Assembly: GCA_003427395.1 (NCBI GenBank)
Contig: BFEA01000064.1
Span: forward strand, 1,588,118-1,614,006
DNA length: 25,889 nucleotides
Direction of reading: 5' to 3'
Source of the DNA: Chara braunii
Taxonomy: Eukaryota > Streptophyta > Charophyceae > Charales > Characeae
Both the position numbers and the translations under genes were made by a program. The notes beneath the pieces were generated by a model. The model saw only the letters and a list, made by a program, of their open reading frames with translations, was not told the origin of the DNA and did not search any database. Position 1 is the first letter of the stretch, and each line of letters opens with the position of its first letter. Shown piece after piece: positions 9,928 to 19,630 of the stretch.

Positions 9928-10046
9928 AACGGAGAGAGAGAGAAGGGAGCGAGGGAGAAAGGAAAAGATAGAGTGAGAGAAGAAAAAAAGAAACAGAGAG
10001 ACAGAGGGAGAACGAGAAGAAGAAACAGAGAGACAGATAGAAGGAA
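9928..10046 (+). repeat. Imperfect GA-rich tract
   Basis: Interrupted GA/AGAAA repeat that follows the second copy of the 297-bp unit. The sequence after it does not match the repeated unit, so the array seems to stop here. Confidence 0.85.
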
Positions 10047-10554
10047 GCTGATGCAACCACAGACTACTCCGGCGGACCGGCGCTGAAAGAACCTGCGGTG
10101 AGGGAAAGTGGAGGGCCGCTTCTGAGCGACTCGCCGGTGGCCGGCACCACGAGGAGGGGTTTTGCCGAGAAATTTTGTGGACAGTGGCGCAGTGAACATG
10201 GTTTCTAGGTCCGCTGTGTTCGTCAACTGAGTTTCCTTGATTTTGTCTTTTCCTGTGACGGTCGAACCCCGTTTCACGGTCTTGGGTCTTGTCCAGTCTG
10301 TTCAAATTCCTGAGCTCGGTGAAGCGCCTTCCCCCTTGCATGATCTGGGTGGCCTCTCTTTTCGGTTCGGGTGGTCTAACCTAGACCAAGTTTTTATTCT
10401 TTTTCCTTACCTACGGAATTCTCCCTCCCACTCTTCAACGTCAGTCACGCGGGGCAGAAATCTGGTCAAGATCTTGGTGGCTGCTGCTGCTTACGGGGAA
10501 TACCCAAGTGACTGAAAAATTGGGGGTGGCTCCTGCTGCTCATGGGGATTACCT
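10047..10554. other. Intergenic stretch without a supported gene
   Basis: GC-moderate sequence with short frames only. A local D-S-G-A motif near 10184 resembles a protease active site but is isolated (see rejected items). Near 10480 and 10525, two similar 'GGTGGCTSCTGCTGCT' phrases form a small imperfect repeat. Confidence 0.35.
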
Positions 10555-11006
10555 AACCGGTCGACACCGGTACCCCTAGACCTCCGCCTACTGGACTCCA
10601 AAAGTTCACTCGGCCTGTAAAGGTACTAACTTTTTGTCTTCTTCTGCCTACCTACTGCAACTCATGTTTTCTAAGCTCCTACCCTACTTGAGTGTTTCCA
10701 GCTACGCAGGCCAGCTACGCAGGCCTAGCCTATTGATATGTCCCCACTGCATCCCCACGAAAGCACGGCCACAAGTAAGTACCAGGCCCGATGGCCTTCC
10801 AAACATACAAGTACCTGGTGGGTCACACACACACCCCAGCAATCATGCACTCACACCACCACATGGAAACTCAGTAAGCACGTGCACACACAGACTTAGA
10901 AATCTCATCAGAAAGCGGGAATCTCACCAAGTCACACATTCCAGCGGCAAAACTCAGAAATCAGCAGAGTTCTCAGTCAGTGATTTTGCAGACCATTACA
11001 GGCTGT
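10555..11006 (+). repeat. Left arm of a ~1.8-kb imperfect inverted repeat
   Basis: The reverse complement of this arm matches 11930-12361. Strong blocks include CACACACAGACTTAGAAATC near 10885 against GTTTTCTAAGTCTGTGTGTG near 12023. Another block is CAAAACTCAGAAATCAGCAG near 10950 against the complement at about 11965. In the outer part, AACTTTTTGTCTTCTTCTGC at 10628 pairs with the complement of GCAGAAGAAGACAAAAGTTG at 12200. The arms carry mismatches and small indels, so this is an old structure. It could be a fold-back element or two LTR-like copies inserted in opposite directions. Translated frames of the two arms also resemble each other, which follows from the DNA similarity and does not require a protein. 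Confidence 0.75.
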
Positions 11007-11320
11007 AGTCCCAACAGTGTTCTAGTCTTAGTCGTTTACCTCGGTGGAGAAGATTTAACTTGGTGAGGCGAGAAGTTCGAGAACTATAATTGCTGTTATA
11101 ATGACTGAACTCCCTAAGTGGGCTTCTGACTTCAGTATTTTCATTGAATTCAGGTTTAGTAAGGGACGGGCAGTTGGCGATTTCTCCTTATATGTTTTTG
11201 TTTTTTTTGCCTTGCTTGCTGTGGCCTAATTGAGCGGCTGTGACCACATTTTTTCATTCGAGTCAGCCAGTTGCCAGCTAATCTTCTTACTGGCTGTGGG
11301 CGAATGCCACTGAATCTAAT

Positions 11321-11321
<1 letters not shown>

Positions 11322-11356
<35 letters not shown>

Positions 11357-11378
11357 ACACACACACACACACACACAC

Positions 11379-11451
<73 letters not shown>

Positions 11452-11452
11452 N

Positions 11453-11516
<64 letters not shown>
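11322..11516 (+). repeat. Compound microsatellite (TC)n-(AC)n-(GA)n
   Basis: TC repeats at 11322-11354 are followed by AC repeats at 11357-11381 and GA repeats at 11384-11516, with one undetermined base at 11452. The TC and GA blocks are complementary, so a transcript or single strand could fold back with the AC block as loop. It sits inside the spacer of the large inverted repeat. Confidence 0.97.
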
Positions 11517-11520
<4 letters not shown>

Positions 11521-11929
11521 AGTGGTCAACCTGTGTCATAACGTTTTTCATTGGGATCTTCTGCCTGTAAGTTGACCCGCTGTGTTCATTCTGGGGTAGC
11601 TTAGCTCCACCCACTTGCTGCGTGCTGTGGGCACATTGAACGGCTGCAGAGGTCTACCTGCGCGACCACATCTTTTAATTGGAAATCGGAATTGATTGGT
11701 TGTCTTTGATCGTCTTCCTTGCTCTGGCCGGACCCCGGGGTTTCAGTGGATTCAAAACGACTCAATTTCACCAAGTACAAAAAAGTGCGGCGAAGTTACC
11801 CCTTTCTACGGGAAACTACGTGGGGGTCACAAAACAGAGTTATAACTGCACTACGGGCCAAGATACAGTTTCGAATTGCAGTTTGGGCAATGTATACATC
11901 CCAATCTTCTGGCCAGGTTGTTTCTTTTT

Positions 11930-12361
11930 TGTAATGACCCGCCAAAACACAGACTGAGAACACTGCTGATTTCTGAGTTCTGCTGCTCGAATGGATGCCT
12001 TGCTGAGATCCCCGCATTCTCCTGAGTTTTCTAAGTCTGTGTGTGTGCGCGTGCTTGATGGTCTGCGTGCCCGTCTGAGTGCTGGTCGGCTTGAGTGTGT
12101 GTGTGACCCGCAACACTTAGGGCAGCGTCAAAACACTCAAGTAGCAGGCAGGCCAGCACCACACCAAGTAGAAATAGATGTGCCGGGTACTCGAGCCTGA
12201 GCAGAAGAAGACAAAAGTTGGCATTTTTAGAGGCCCAGTAGTTGTTGGGTAGGTCTAGGCAGGTACCAGTCCAACCAGTCTGAGTCTAGGGCCTGTACGG
12301 GTAATATCAGAGTCTGCAATGATGTTAGGTACCGGTTGCTTGCAGGCCGCGCAGCCTAGGA
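11930..12361 (-). repeat. Right arm of the ~1.8-kb imperfect inverted repeat
   Basis: This arm is complementary to 10555-11006, with matched anchors listed for the left arm. The spacer between arms (11007-11929) holds the compound microsatellite and no recognisable gene. No target-site duplication could be defined by eye at the outer ends. Confidence 0.75.
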
Positions 12362-12890
12362 AGTTACCGCCCAAGAGGCAAGTACGCCGCTATATCTCCC
12401 CGAGGAGCGAAGTGCTCCTCCTCCTTCGGTGCGCAAGTTTGGCGACACACTGCTTGGAGCGTTGGCTGGTGGAGCGCTGGGCATTTCAGCGCTGCTAGGA
12501 GGAAGGAAACCGGGAGCTCCCACCTCGGCTATGGTTGAGCTCTACCGGTAGGAGGAAGAAGAGGACTGAGGAGGAGAGTGGCGAGGTACCTACCTGGCTA
12601 TGGTGGGCACCATCTTCATCACCTTGTTAGGCGCTGCATTTGGGAGGGCCCAGTGGGGGTTGCGCCGCACCAAGAAGGGTTCAAGGGGGGGTCAGGCGTG
12701 GCGGTCTGAACAGCAGCGAGCATAGCTGCTTTGCGTTGTCCTTTGCACAGCAGAGCGAGGCCCTAGTAGTCATCCATAGCCTTGACCTACATGAAGAAGG
12801 GAAGGAGAAGGGTGGCCATGGCTATGGTGGACCTCATATTGTGCCTGCAGCAGAAAAGGGATTCGGACATTGATTCTGGTTCAACCATTC
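12362..12890. other. Stretch without a supported gene
   Basis: GC-rich sequence in which the phrase GGCTATGG recurs near 12527, 12598 and 12819. Only short frames with non-ATG starts are present. The same phrase occurs again at 21534-21660 and near 25240, 25384 and 25750, so these regions may share an old repeat family, but I could not align them. Confidence 0.35.
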
Positions 12891-12892
12891 AA

Positions 12893-13015
12893 CATTATTA
12901 TTATTATTATTATTTATTGTTTGAATTCAAGGGGAGGAGAACAGGAGGAGGAGTGAAAAAAAAGAAAAAGAAAAAAGAAAAAAAAAAGGGAGGAGGAGTG
13001 GTTTGCTGGTGGACA

Positions 13016-13059
<44 letters not shown>

Positions 13060-13083
13060 TTCTTCTTCTTCTTCTTCCGTTCA

Positions 13084-13127
<44 letters not shown>

Positions 13128-13185
13128 TTCTTCTTCTTCTTCTTCTTCTTCTTCTTCTTCCGTTCGTCTTCTTCTTCTTCTTCTT
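12893..13185 (+). repeat. Cluster of (TTA)n, A-rich and (TTC)n simple repeats
   Basis: A TTA tract (12893-12917) is followed by an A-rich purine block (about 12955-12990) and a long TTC tract (13015-13185). The TTC tract is interrupted by CCGTTCATC near 13078 and CCGTTCGTC near 13161, about 83 bp apart, which points to an internal segmental duplication. Poly-Ser, poly-Phe and poly-Leu frames read through it are artefacts. Confidence 0.95.
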
Positions 13186-13966
13186 TCCCTCGCTCTCTCC
13201 TCTCAAGTCCATTCATTTCTTTTTGCAATTGGACAGCATTGTGCTTTCTCATGAAAGTATACTTCGAAATTGGCCAGGATCGTAACATTTTTCTTTTTTC
13301 TTTGTGACCAGTTGTGCCATTGCATCCATCTGGCTAATATTCTAGATTGCTGTGGATGAAATGAACAGGGTGCCGTTTCCCGGAGGGAAAAAAAAAATAA
13401 AAAATTAAAAAAGTGAACAGGGTGCAGATAGAAAAAAAGGGCCAAGTATGTTGATGTCACTTTTGAGTAAGGAATGAGCAAAAAGAACGCGCGCCGGCAA
13501 AGAAAACAGGCGCCGAGTTCAAAAAAGCAATGAAGGTATCAAAGGCCGTGGTGTCAGGTCGGGTATCGTAACTACAGGGGCCGGCCGTGGTGTGAGACGG
13601 GGAAAGAAAAAAGGGAACAGAGCCCAACGAATATTCTTTTCTACCCAAATTGCCGTTGCAAACTCACGCCATGATATCTTTGCGGTTGCAGTTTTTTTCT
13701 GCCTTTGACAAACTCAAAACCTGTCGCCTCCGCGTTGTTTCAAAAACAAAGTAGAAGAAGAAGAAGTAGAAGAAGTGAACAGGGTGCCGTGGCCACACAA
13801 GTCTATACCTAGTATACGATGTTGCTCTTCATTGAAATTTGTTGTCTGTGGATTGACGGGCTGTTTTGTTTTGTAGTTGCTGAGTTAAAGTTGTACCCTC
13901 TACCAACGCACCAAATTGGCAATTTACCCTCATCAGATCAGCATAGGTGTGAGTTGTGTGGCGTGC
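13186..13966. other. Non-coding stretch with short homopolymers
   Basis: No gene is supported. The 12-mer TGAACAGGGTGC occurs at 13362, 13414 and 13776. Poly-A runs lie near 13388 and a GAAGAA tract near 13750. Confidence 0.4.
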
Positions 13967-13990
13967 TTTTTTTTTTTTTTTTTTTTTTTT
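13967..13990 (+). repeat. Poly-T tract of 24 bases
   Basis: Uninterrupted T run. Read on the minus strand it is a poly-A stretch, which could mark the tail of a retrotransposed RNA, but no gene body adjoins it. Confidence 0.9.
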
Positions 13991-15300
13991 GTGGTCTTGA
14001 CAGGTGGACCAGGCATGCGATATTAAACTGATCTCCTTCTTCTTCTTCTTCTTCTTTTTATACCGAACAAAGAAGATATCATATAACTGGGAAACAGCCC
14101 CGGAGTCCCTTACATCATTTGCTACAGCCAAACGGGCTAAGCAAGGCACTCTCGACCAAATATATCTCTACCTCAGCCCCACAAGGTCATGACAACCAAT
14201 CCCAATCTCAATCCAACCCTAAAACAAAAACCGCGTTCCCTAATTTAAGAAACCGAAATCCTAATTCACCCCTTGGCCAAACTGCCATTATTAAGCAACC
14301 CTGATCTAGCGAAATCCAAGCCAGGTAACAAATCACCAACCAAAAGCACGAAAACAAGATCATCGTCAATGATCTAATCCTAATTACCCACAGACAGAAT
14401 CCCCAAATGATTCACAAAGTTCCAAAAGCAACAACCATTCACAAAATCCGCACTCTACACTCTGTATACCTCTAATTAACACCGCCAACCAGCAACAAGG
14501 TAGCAGATCTTTGCAAATCTCTGAAAATCACGATCGTAATGAGCACCAATCCTACCTAGCGAGTATCACTACCCTAATTGTCGACAAACAAAGTTAACGA
14601 ATTACCAGTCCACAAAGAGTAATTATACACCCCAAAGTTCCCAAACAACCGTGATTGGTACTATTCTATACTGAGAAGACACAGCCAAATGATTAGAATC
14701 TAAGAACAAAATGAAGAATCTGTGAAAGCACAAAAGGTAGGAGAATCATGAGCAACACCACACCCAAAGTAGGAGCTTAGACAACAATGGACAACCCCGG
14801 TCGCAACTTGAAACCTGTTGTCAGCGACGGTGGGTGATACTGGTCGCGGCATGAAGTGCGTTCTCTCACTCTCGGAAGTCGACGTTTGTTGATGCACTCT
14901 TGTCCTTTATCTCCAGCTCTTCGCACAGATAGAACTGCAACCGCCGTTGCAACACGATCATCTTTCGTATCTGTAATCAGAGGGCAAAGCCCCTGATCAG
15001 GTGATAATACTGATATGTACAATGCGCAGATTTTGCCTGTTGACCAGCCCCACATCTCTTCCCTTCCTTTTGCGGCCAATCTAGGATTACGAATACTCGT
15101 TGGCCAAGATCAGGATACGGCAGGTGCATGGTTGTGCCCCCTCAAACCGGCCTCCACCTCAGCCCCCATACACTCTATCACCTCTCTGCCTCTGCATACC
15201 CAACAACAATTGTGTCAAGGCTGTCAACTTGATTCTGGCAGAGTCACTCTGCAAATTTTTTTTATTCACATTGAGTTTTTTTTTTTTTTTCCCCCCCCCT
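13991..15300. other. AT-richer stretch without a supported gene
   Basis: From about 14150 to 14700 the base composition changes to C/A-rich DNA with many CAA, CCC and CTAA words, unlike its neighbours, and no open frame of note. A short TTC tract lies at 14036-14055 and a T run with C run at about 15278-15300. A promoter or untranslated region of a host gene is possible but cannot be shown. Confidence 0.35.
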
Positions 15301-15615
15301 CTTCTTCTTCTTCTCCTTCTCGTCCTCGTCCTTGTTCTTCTTCCTCCCATCTCCCAGTCTCCATAGACTCCCTCCTTCTTCACCATAGCCTATCTCCCTT
15401 GACGTGGCATTGTGTCAGGCTATCAGCTTGACTTTGCGATTTTTTTTTTCGCCACATCAAATTATTTTTCTTCTTCTTCTTCTTCTTCTTCTTCTTCTTC
15501 TTCTTCTTCTTCTTCTTCATACCTCCCACTCTCCATAGACTCCCTCCATCGCCACCATAACCTCCCTCCTTTGCATTTTTTTCTTTTCACATCAACTTCT
15601 TCTTCTTCTTCTCCT
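15301..15615 (+). repeat. (TTC)n-rich tracts upstream of the hAT pseudogene
   Basis: TTC-type tracts lie at 15301-15345, 15469-15519 and 15596-15615. They are separated by two similar phrases that include CTCCATAGACTCCCTCC (near 15358 and 15532), so the block itself looks duplicated. hAT homology begins just after it. Confidence 0.9.
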
Positions 15616-15637
15616 CGTCGTTCGCGACCTTGTGCAT

Positions 15638-17051
15638 ACATGATGATAAACCGGTTTTGGGGCAGGCGGCATGTGCTAGATGGTATGATGGAGGAGGTGT
15701 GGAGGTTGTTGAGATGGAGTCCAAGGAAAGATTGGGACGAGTTCGACACAACTCACATGACTGTCATTGAGAACGAGTGGTGGGAGAAGTTGCACACAAT
15801 TTTGAATGTTGTGGAGCTGATATACGAGTTGTTGAGGAAGATGGACCGCAATGGCACAACCCTCCCAAGCCTTTGACATTTCGAAGAGGGGTTGGGAGGC
15901 GTGCCAATACACTCACGCGGTTGACCAATGTTCAGCGGGAGACGATTATGAAGGCAGTGAACAAACGCACGAAGATGATGAGGCAGCCTGTTCATGCAGC
16001 AAACTTTCTCCCCGACCCAAGAAAGAGAGACAAGAAGTGGTCGATGGACATGCAAACCCCGTGGGTCCAAAACACCCTGAAGTTCTTCTTGTCACAGCGC
16101 AAAGAGGAGGCTGCTTGGGCGCGCAAGGAGCATCTCGATCTGTGGGCAGACTTGCAAGCACTCCACAGGGAGCCAATCGAAGACATGTTGAAGGATCCAA
16201 TGACAGGGAAAGTGTTGGAGGAGAGCTTGTGGAGCTGCTTCGCAAAGTTTGACAGCCCGCTTACTCAAATGACCACCTCTAAATGGTGGAACCTACACGG
16301 AGGCTGTCATAAGAAGTTGCAGGACATTGTCATGAGGGTCACAGCGATGCGGAGCCCCACAACCCCTTGTGAGAGGAATTGGTCCTCTCTCTATATTGTC
16401 CACGACAAGAGGAGGGGCCCACTGTCCCCTGACAGTCTCGCAAAGTTAGTCTATGTCCACTGGAATCTTCTATTGTTGGACATCAAGAACAAGAGCAAGG
16501 GGAGCTTGGCGGGGTATTTGGATATGTGGGTTGCATTCTTTGACAATGTGGAGGCGCCACCACCGGATGATCCTGCGGCTTTGCCCAAGGCTGCGACTGT
16601 AGCGGATTTGACTGGCGACAAATTGGTCCACCAACCAAATCTCACGAAGACTCATCGGGCTAGCGTCCTCAAGCATCAGGCCGTTGATGAATCAAGCTCG
16701 TTGGACAGTAGTGATGATGGGGAGGACCTTCCTTTGAGATGCAAAGGGAATAAGAAAAAGGTTGTTGGAGTTCTTGATGGTGGCAAAGGCAAGGCGCAGA
16801 TGGGTGCGGACGTCGAGGAAGAGGAAGTCGAGGAGAGCGAGGTAGATGACGAGAACTTTACGTTGTGGTCGCCACGGGCAAGCGATGTGTCTAGCTACGA
16901 CGACGAATTGGACGAGGCTGTCACGTGCAACGTGGAGCGGGGTCACCTAGATAGTGACCTCGAGTTCTCGGTGCCTAGGAAGATGAACTTCAACGCACAC
17001 ATAGGAGCGAAGATGGACCTCGACGATGACACTGACAAGGTGAGGGCATAA
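15638..17051 (+). pseudogene. hAT-superfamily transposase, N-terminally truncated and frameshifted
   Basis: hAT transposases cut and paste DNA transposons. In the frame ending at 15876 the protein reads WGRRHVLDGMMEEVWRLLR and ENEWWEKLHTILNVVELIYE, typical of the middle of the domain. After a frame change near 15840-15880 it continues in the 15777-17051 frame with RPVHAANFLPDP-type sequence (seen as MRQPVHAANFLPDPRKR). The C-terminal dimerisation domain lies at about 16230-16480: SKWWNLHGG, then PCERNWSSLYIVHDKRR and LAKLVYVHWNLLLLD, an excellent match. An acidic Asp/Glu/Ser-rich tail follows to the TAA at 17049. The BED zinc finger and the N-terminal half are missing, and upstream DNA is TTC repeat. 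No terminal inverted repeats were found. A domesticated gene is possible but the frameshift argues for decay. Confidence 0.85.
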
Positions 17052-17063
17052 TCCCTTGTGTAA

Positions 17064-17613
17064 CGATATCGTGCCCTCGTGGAGCAGCGGGTGCGAGAAG
17101 AAACAACAGAACAAATTGTTGTCCCCCCTTCGGGGAGGAAGAACATCACATTGGTGGGAAGGGGTAGTTGTCTAGCAGCCGAGGAGGTTCGGCAGTAGCA
17201 ACACTGTGACAAGGAAGGCATTTAACATCAACAAGAAGAGGAAGAAGTGCATCACCAGCGAGAGGATGGACTACAACAGCAACAACAAGAAGAAGGTTGC
17301 AACAGGAGACACGAGAGCAAAAAGATGGGCTACAACACCAGCAGCAGCAAGAGGATGAGCTGCAACAGCAGCAGCATAGCAGCCAACGCAGGACGGGTTG
17401 CTACAACAGCAAGAGACTGGGCCGCAGCAGCTATAGCAACAACATCAAGAAGGACTGCGGCAGCAACAACATCACGAAGGACTGCATCAGTAGTAGCATC
17501 AGCAGCAACAACACGATGGTCTGTAGCAGCAACAACAAGAGAAGAACAGTGCACAACGAATCGCTCGAGTTTACTACAGGCGGCCACAAAGGTCCAGCAC
17601 AACAGCCATCCTG
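17064..17613 (+). pseudogene. Decayed Gln-rich extension downstream of the hAT transposase
   Basis: The transposase frame continues after two close stops (17049, 17061) with RALVEQRVREETTEQIVVPP, then stops near 17196 and 17223, then EDGLQQQQQEEG. After a shift near 17300 the Gln-rich phrases carry on in the next frame (DGLLQQQETG, EGLRQQQHHEGL, HQQQQHDGL) with several TAG stops that sit where CAG codons would be expected. The repeated pattern is a few acidic residues, Gly-Leu, then a run of Gln. I read this as one long protein tail built from a short Gln-rich repeat, now broken by frameshifts and CAG-to-TAG changes. Confidence 0.6.
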
Positions 17614-18015
17614 AATGCGGTTCAAACCCTTCCTTTCCCACCAGAGATCGAAGACATGCAGCACGACAACTTGGACGTTAGCCTGGCAGGAAGGAAGCGG
17701 AAGGTGCACCCTGACGCTGGTCTAAAAGTGGCAAGGAAAAGGGGCCGCCCGAGGAAGTATCCACTGGCAGCGTTAGCAGGTGTTGCTGCCAGTGTGGATG
17801 GTGCTAAAGGGGGTGAGGTGCAAGAGCATATCACTCCGGGGAGGAAGGTGCAAGGGGGCCCTACAGTCGCACTAGACGGTGTGGAGACAAGCCTGCCAAA
17901 GCAGCCGAGGAGGAAGGTGGTGAAGAAGGCGAGGGTCATGGAAGAGGATTCAGCCGATGTGGAAGAAGGTAGCAGTGGGAGAGATAAAGAGGGCCGGGAA
18001 AGTGACGGGGAATAG
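17614..18015 (+). pseudogene. AT-hook segment, probable C-terminus of the hAT-associated protein
   Basis: In the frame that also carries the later Gln-rich repeats, sequence reads NAVQTLPFPPEIEDMQHDN and on to the TAG at 18013. The ATG at 17656 could start a separate 119-residue protein, but the frame is open upstream to 17527 and looks coding there. About 35 residues after that ATG is RKRGRPRKYP, a clear AT-hook (core RGRP) that would bind the minor groove of AT-rich DNA. Basic clusters KRKVHP and PRRKVVKKARV could act as nuclear localisation signals, and the end is acidic. Whether it was one protein with the transposase or a fused host exon cannot be decided here. Confidence 0.6.
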
Positions 18016-18109
18016 CCACATACATCAGTGACACAATATGTCCTTGATGTATGTGTGGGGTCTTATAGACAGGGCTCAGTGGGGGAGGAAGGTGCAAGGG
18101 GGCCCTACA
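17838..18109 (+). repeat. 28-bp exact direct repeat, 244 bp apart
   Basis: The same 28 bases beginning GGGGAGGAAGGTGCAAG occur at 17838-17865 and 18082-18109. The first copy lies inside the AT-hook frame and the second lies beyond its stop. Flanking bases differ, so this is a short local duplication or template-switch scar rather than a tandem array. Confidence 0.9.
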
Positions 18110-18215
18110 CTTCCAATGGTTTGAGGGCTCACGATGTTCAACGGTCAAAGTCGAAGTGGTGGTTGTCTCACACAGTTAATCCCTTGGGTTTGCAAGACAA
18201 TCAATGTTGTGCCTC

Positions 18216-18355
18216 TTCTTCTTTTACTTCTTATTCTTCCACTACTACTTGTACTACTACTTCTTCTTCTTCTTCTTTTTCTTCTTGAAGTTCTTCTTCT
18301 TCTTCTTGAAGTTCTTCTTCTTCTTCTTCTTCTTCTTCTTCTTCTTCTTCTTCTG
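18216..18355 (+). repeat. (TTC)n tract with TTCTTGAAGTTCTTC interruptions
   Basis: Mostly TTC repeats, interrupted twice by the self-complementary phrase CTTCTTGAAGTTCTTC. Poly-Ser, poly-Phe and poly-Leu frames here are artefacts. Confidence 0.95.
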
Positions 18356-18499
18356 TTATGACGGTTTTCATGTTATGCCAGTGGAGGCTCACTATTGATT
18401 AGAATTCATAAGACCAATGATTCCTTGAAACACTTTCTGTGAATCTGTGGGCTGTACTTAAGTTGTTTTCAAGTTCTGATTCTTCAGAACATCTGAGAA

Positions 18500-19190
18500 C
18501 ATGACTTCGAGTTTGCTCGCGTTGCTGCTTGAAATCACGTGGGCTGGGGGCGGGGGAGTTGCTTTGAGTTTGCTCGCATGGCTGCTTGAAAGCCTTGATT
18601 TTTTTTTTTTTGGGGGGGGTGCCTTGAGTTTGCTCGCATTGCTGTTTGAAAGCACGGGCAGCAGCAAACTCAGTCTGAGTGTGGACTGGAACTTAAGTTT
18701 GCGTCCACAGTCAGACTGAGTCTGCTGCTCCCAGTGACCTCAACTTAAGTACGAGTCCACACTCAAACTAAGTCAGCAGACTAAGACTGAGAGTCTGAGT
18801 GAGGGCTGAAACTCAAGTTTGAGTCCACACTCATACCTAGTGTGCTGCTTGAAACCAGTGGGACTGAGTTGCTTAGAGTTTGCTGCTTGAAATCACGTGG
18901 GGCAGCAGAATCCACACTCCGACTCCCCGTGATTTCAAGCAGCAAACTCTAAGCAACTCAACCCCACTGGTCTCAAGCAGCACACTCGGTATGAGACTTC
19001 GCTTTGAGAATGCTGCTTGAGATCACATTCAAGGCAGGGGATTCTTATTTGCTGCTTGAACCTGCCTCACTTTTGAGATTCTATGGGGGATACAGAAGTT
19101 GCTGTGTTCAGCCTGTCCTGCAGCAGCTGGTGCATGCGACCAGTAGCAGGTCATCAAGCATAGGCAGGACACAGCAGCTGCTGTATCCCT
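18500..19190. repeat. Cluster of nested palindromes and related short repeats
   Basis: Three tandem units of about 58 bp start with GAGTTTGCTCG at 18510, 18567 and 18626. They are followed by at least three hairpins: arms 18661-18685 with 18704-18728 (2 mismatches in 25), arms 18830-18903 with 18925-18995, and arms 19087-19107 with 19169-19189. The phrase TGCTGCTTGAAATCACGTGG and variants recur on both strands through the block. Between the first two hairpins, further phrases such as CTCAAGTTTGAGTCCACACTC repeat the same theme. No protein is encoded. A fold-back or MITE-like element, or a nest of them, is the likeliest explanation. Confidence 0.8.
18830..18995. repeat. Long near-perfect hairpin (arms ~72 nt, loop ~21 nt)
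   Basis: The left arm 18830-18903 and the reverse complement of 18925-18995 agree at all but about four positions plus one 2-base gap. The loop is about 21 bases. Both arms carry the CACGTG or CACGGG end of the recurring TGCTTGAAATCACG motif. Transcribed from either strand it would give a hairpin of a size processed by Dicer-like enzymes in plants; transcription is not shown. Confidence 0.9.
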
Positions 19191-19199
19191 CGTCTTGCA

Positions 19200-19630
19200 A
19201 ATGGACAGCCCGCTATCCACCCTGCTCCTGCACCCCCTCCCCTCTCGATCCTTCCCCCCCCCCGCCAACAAGAAAACACACACACAAAAGCATATGCACG
19301 AAAATTAAAAATGGGGCCGGATAATGGCATCACTCGGAATGCGCAGCAAGGCGTCGAAGTCGGGGGGAAAAAAAAATCAGTGCATTTTTTGCCATCCCGG
19401 CCCTCCCGGGGTACCCCGGACGTGTTTGTTTGTCACACTTATTCAGCATAGGACAAAACGATAGGTGCTCCTTATGCGCAAAACAGAGCAAAACCGCGGA
19501 GAGAGATGGTGGGAGAAGACAAGTATAAGAAAGACGAAAGCACACCACCCAAAGAAGAAGACAAGTGTCCCAAACACGACTGGAAATTTAAAAGATAGTA
19601 ATCATCAAACGCAACTGCCGGAAAAACTCC
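19200..19630. other. Stretch beyond the 3' end of the Penelope-like element, no gene seen
   Basis: This follows the ribozyme candidate on the minus strand. It contains a 14-bp palindrome around a KpnI-type core (19406-19419), an A run and a G run near 19365, and a C run near 19255. No coding potential was recognised. Confidence 0.4.

Noticed and set aside
10180-10230. D-S-G-A protease-like motif followed by NMVSRS
   Set aside because: Only about 18 codons, isolated, stop right after, and no gag or RT next to it; chance is likelier than a protease relic.
10624-10680. TACTAAC branch point with a pyrimidine tract and AG
   Set aside because: The other arm of the inverted repeat has the same tract but not TACTAAC, and no exon follows; treated as coincidence.
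12914-13288. Poly-Ser, poly-Phe, poly-Leu and poly-Lys frames
   Set aside because: Translation artefacts of the TTC and A-rich tracts; no flanking domain.
13362-13789. Three copies of TGAACAGGGTGC
   Set aside because: Short and irregular, with no shared flank beyond the 12-mer; kept as a remark in the feature list only.
19406-19419. 14-bp palindrome CCGGGGTACCCCGG
   Set aside because: GC-rich short palindrome, single copy and without functional context.
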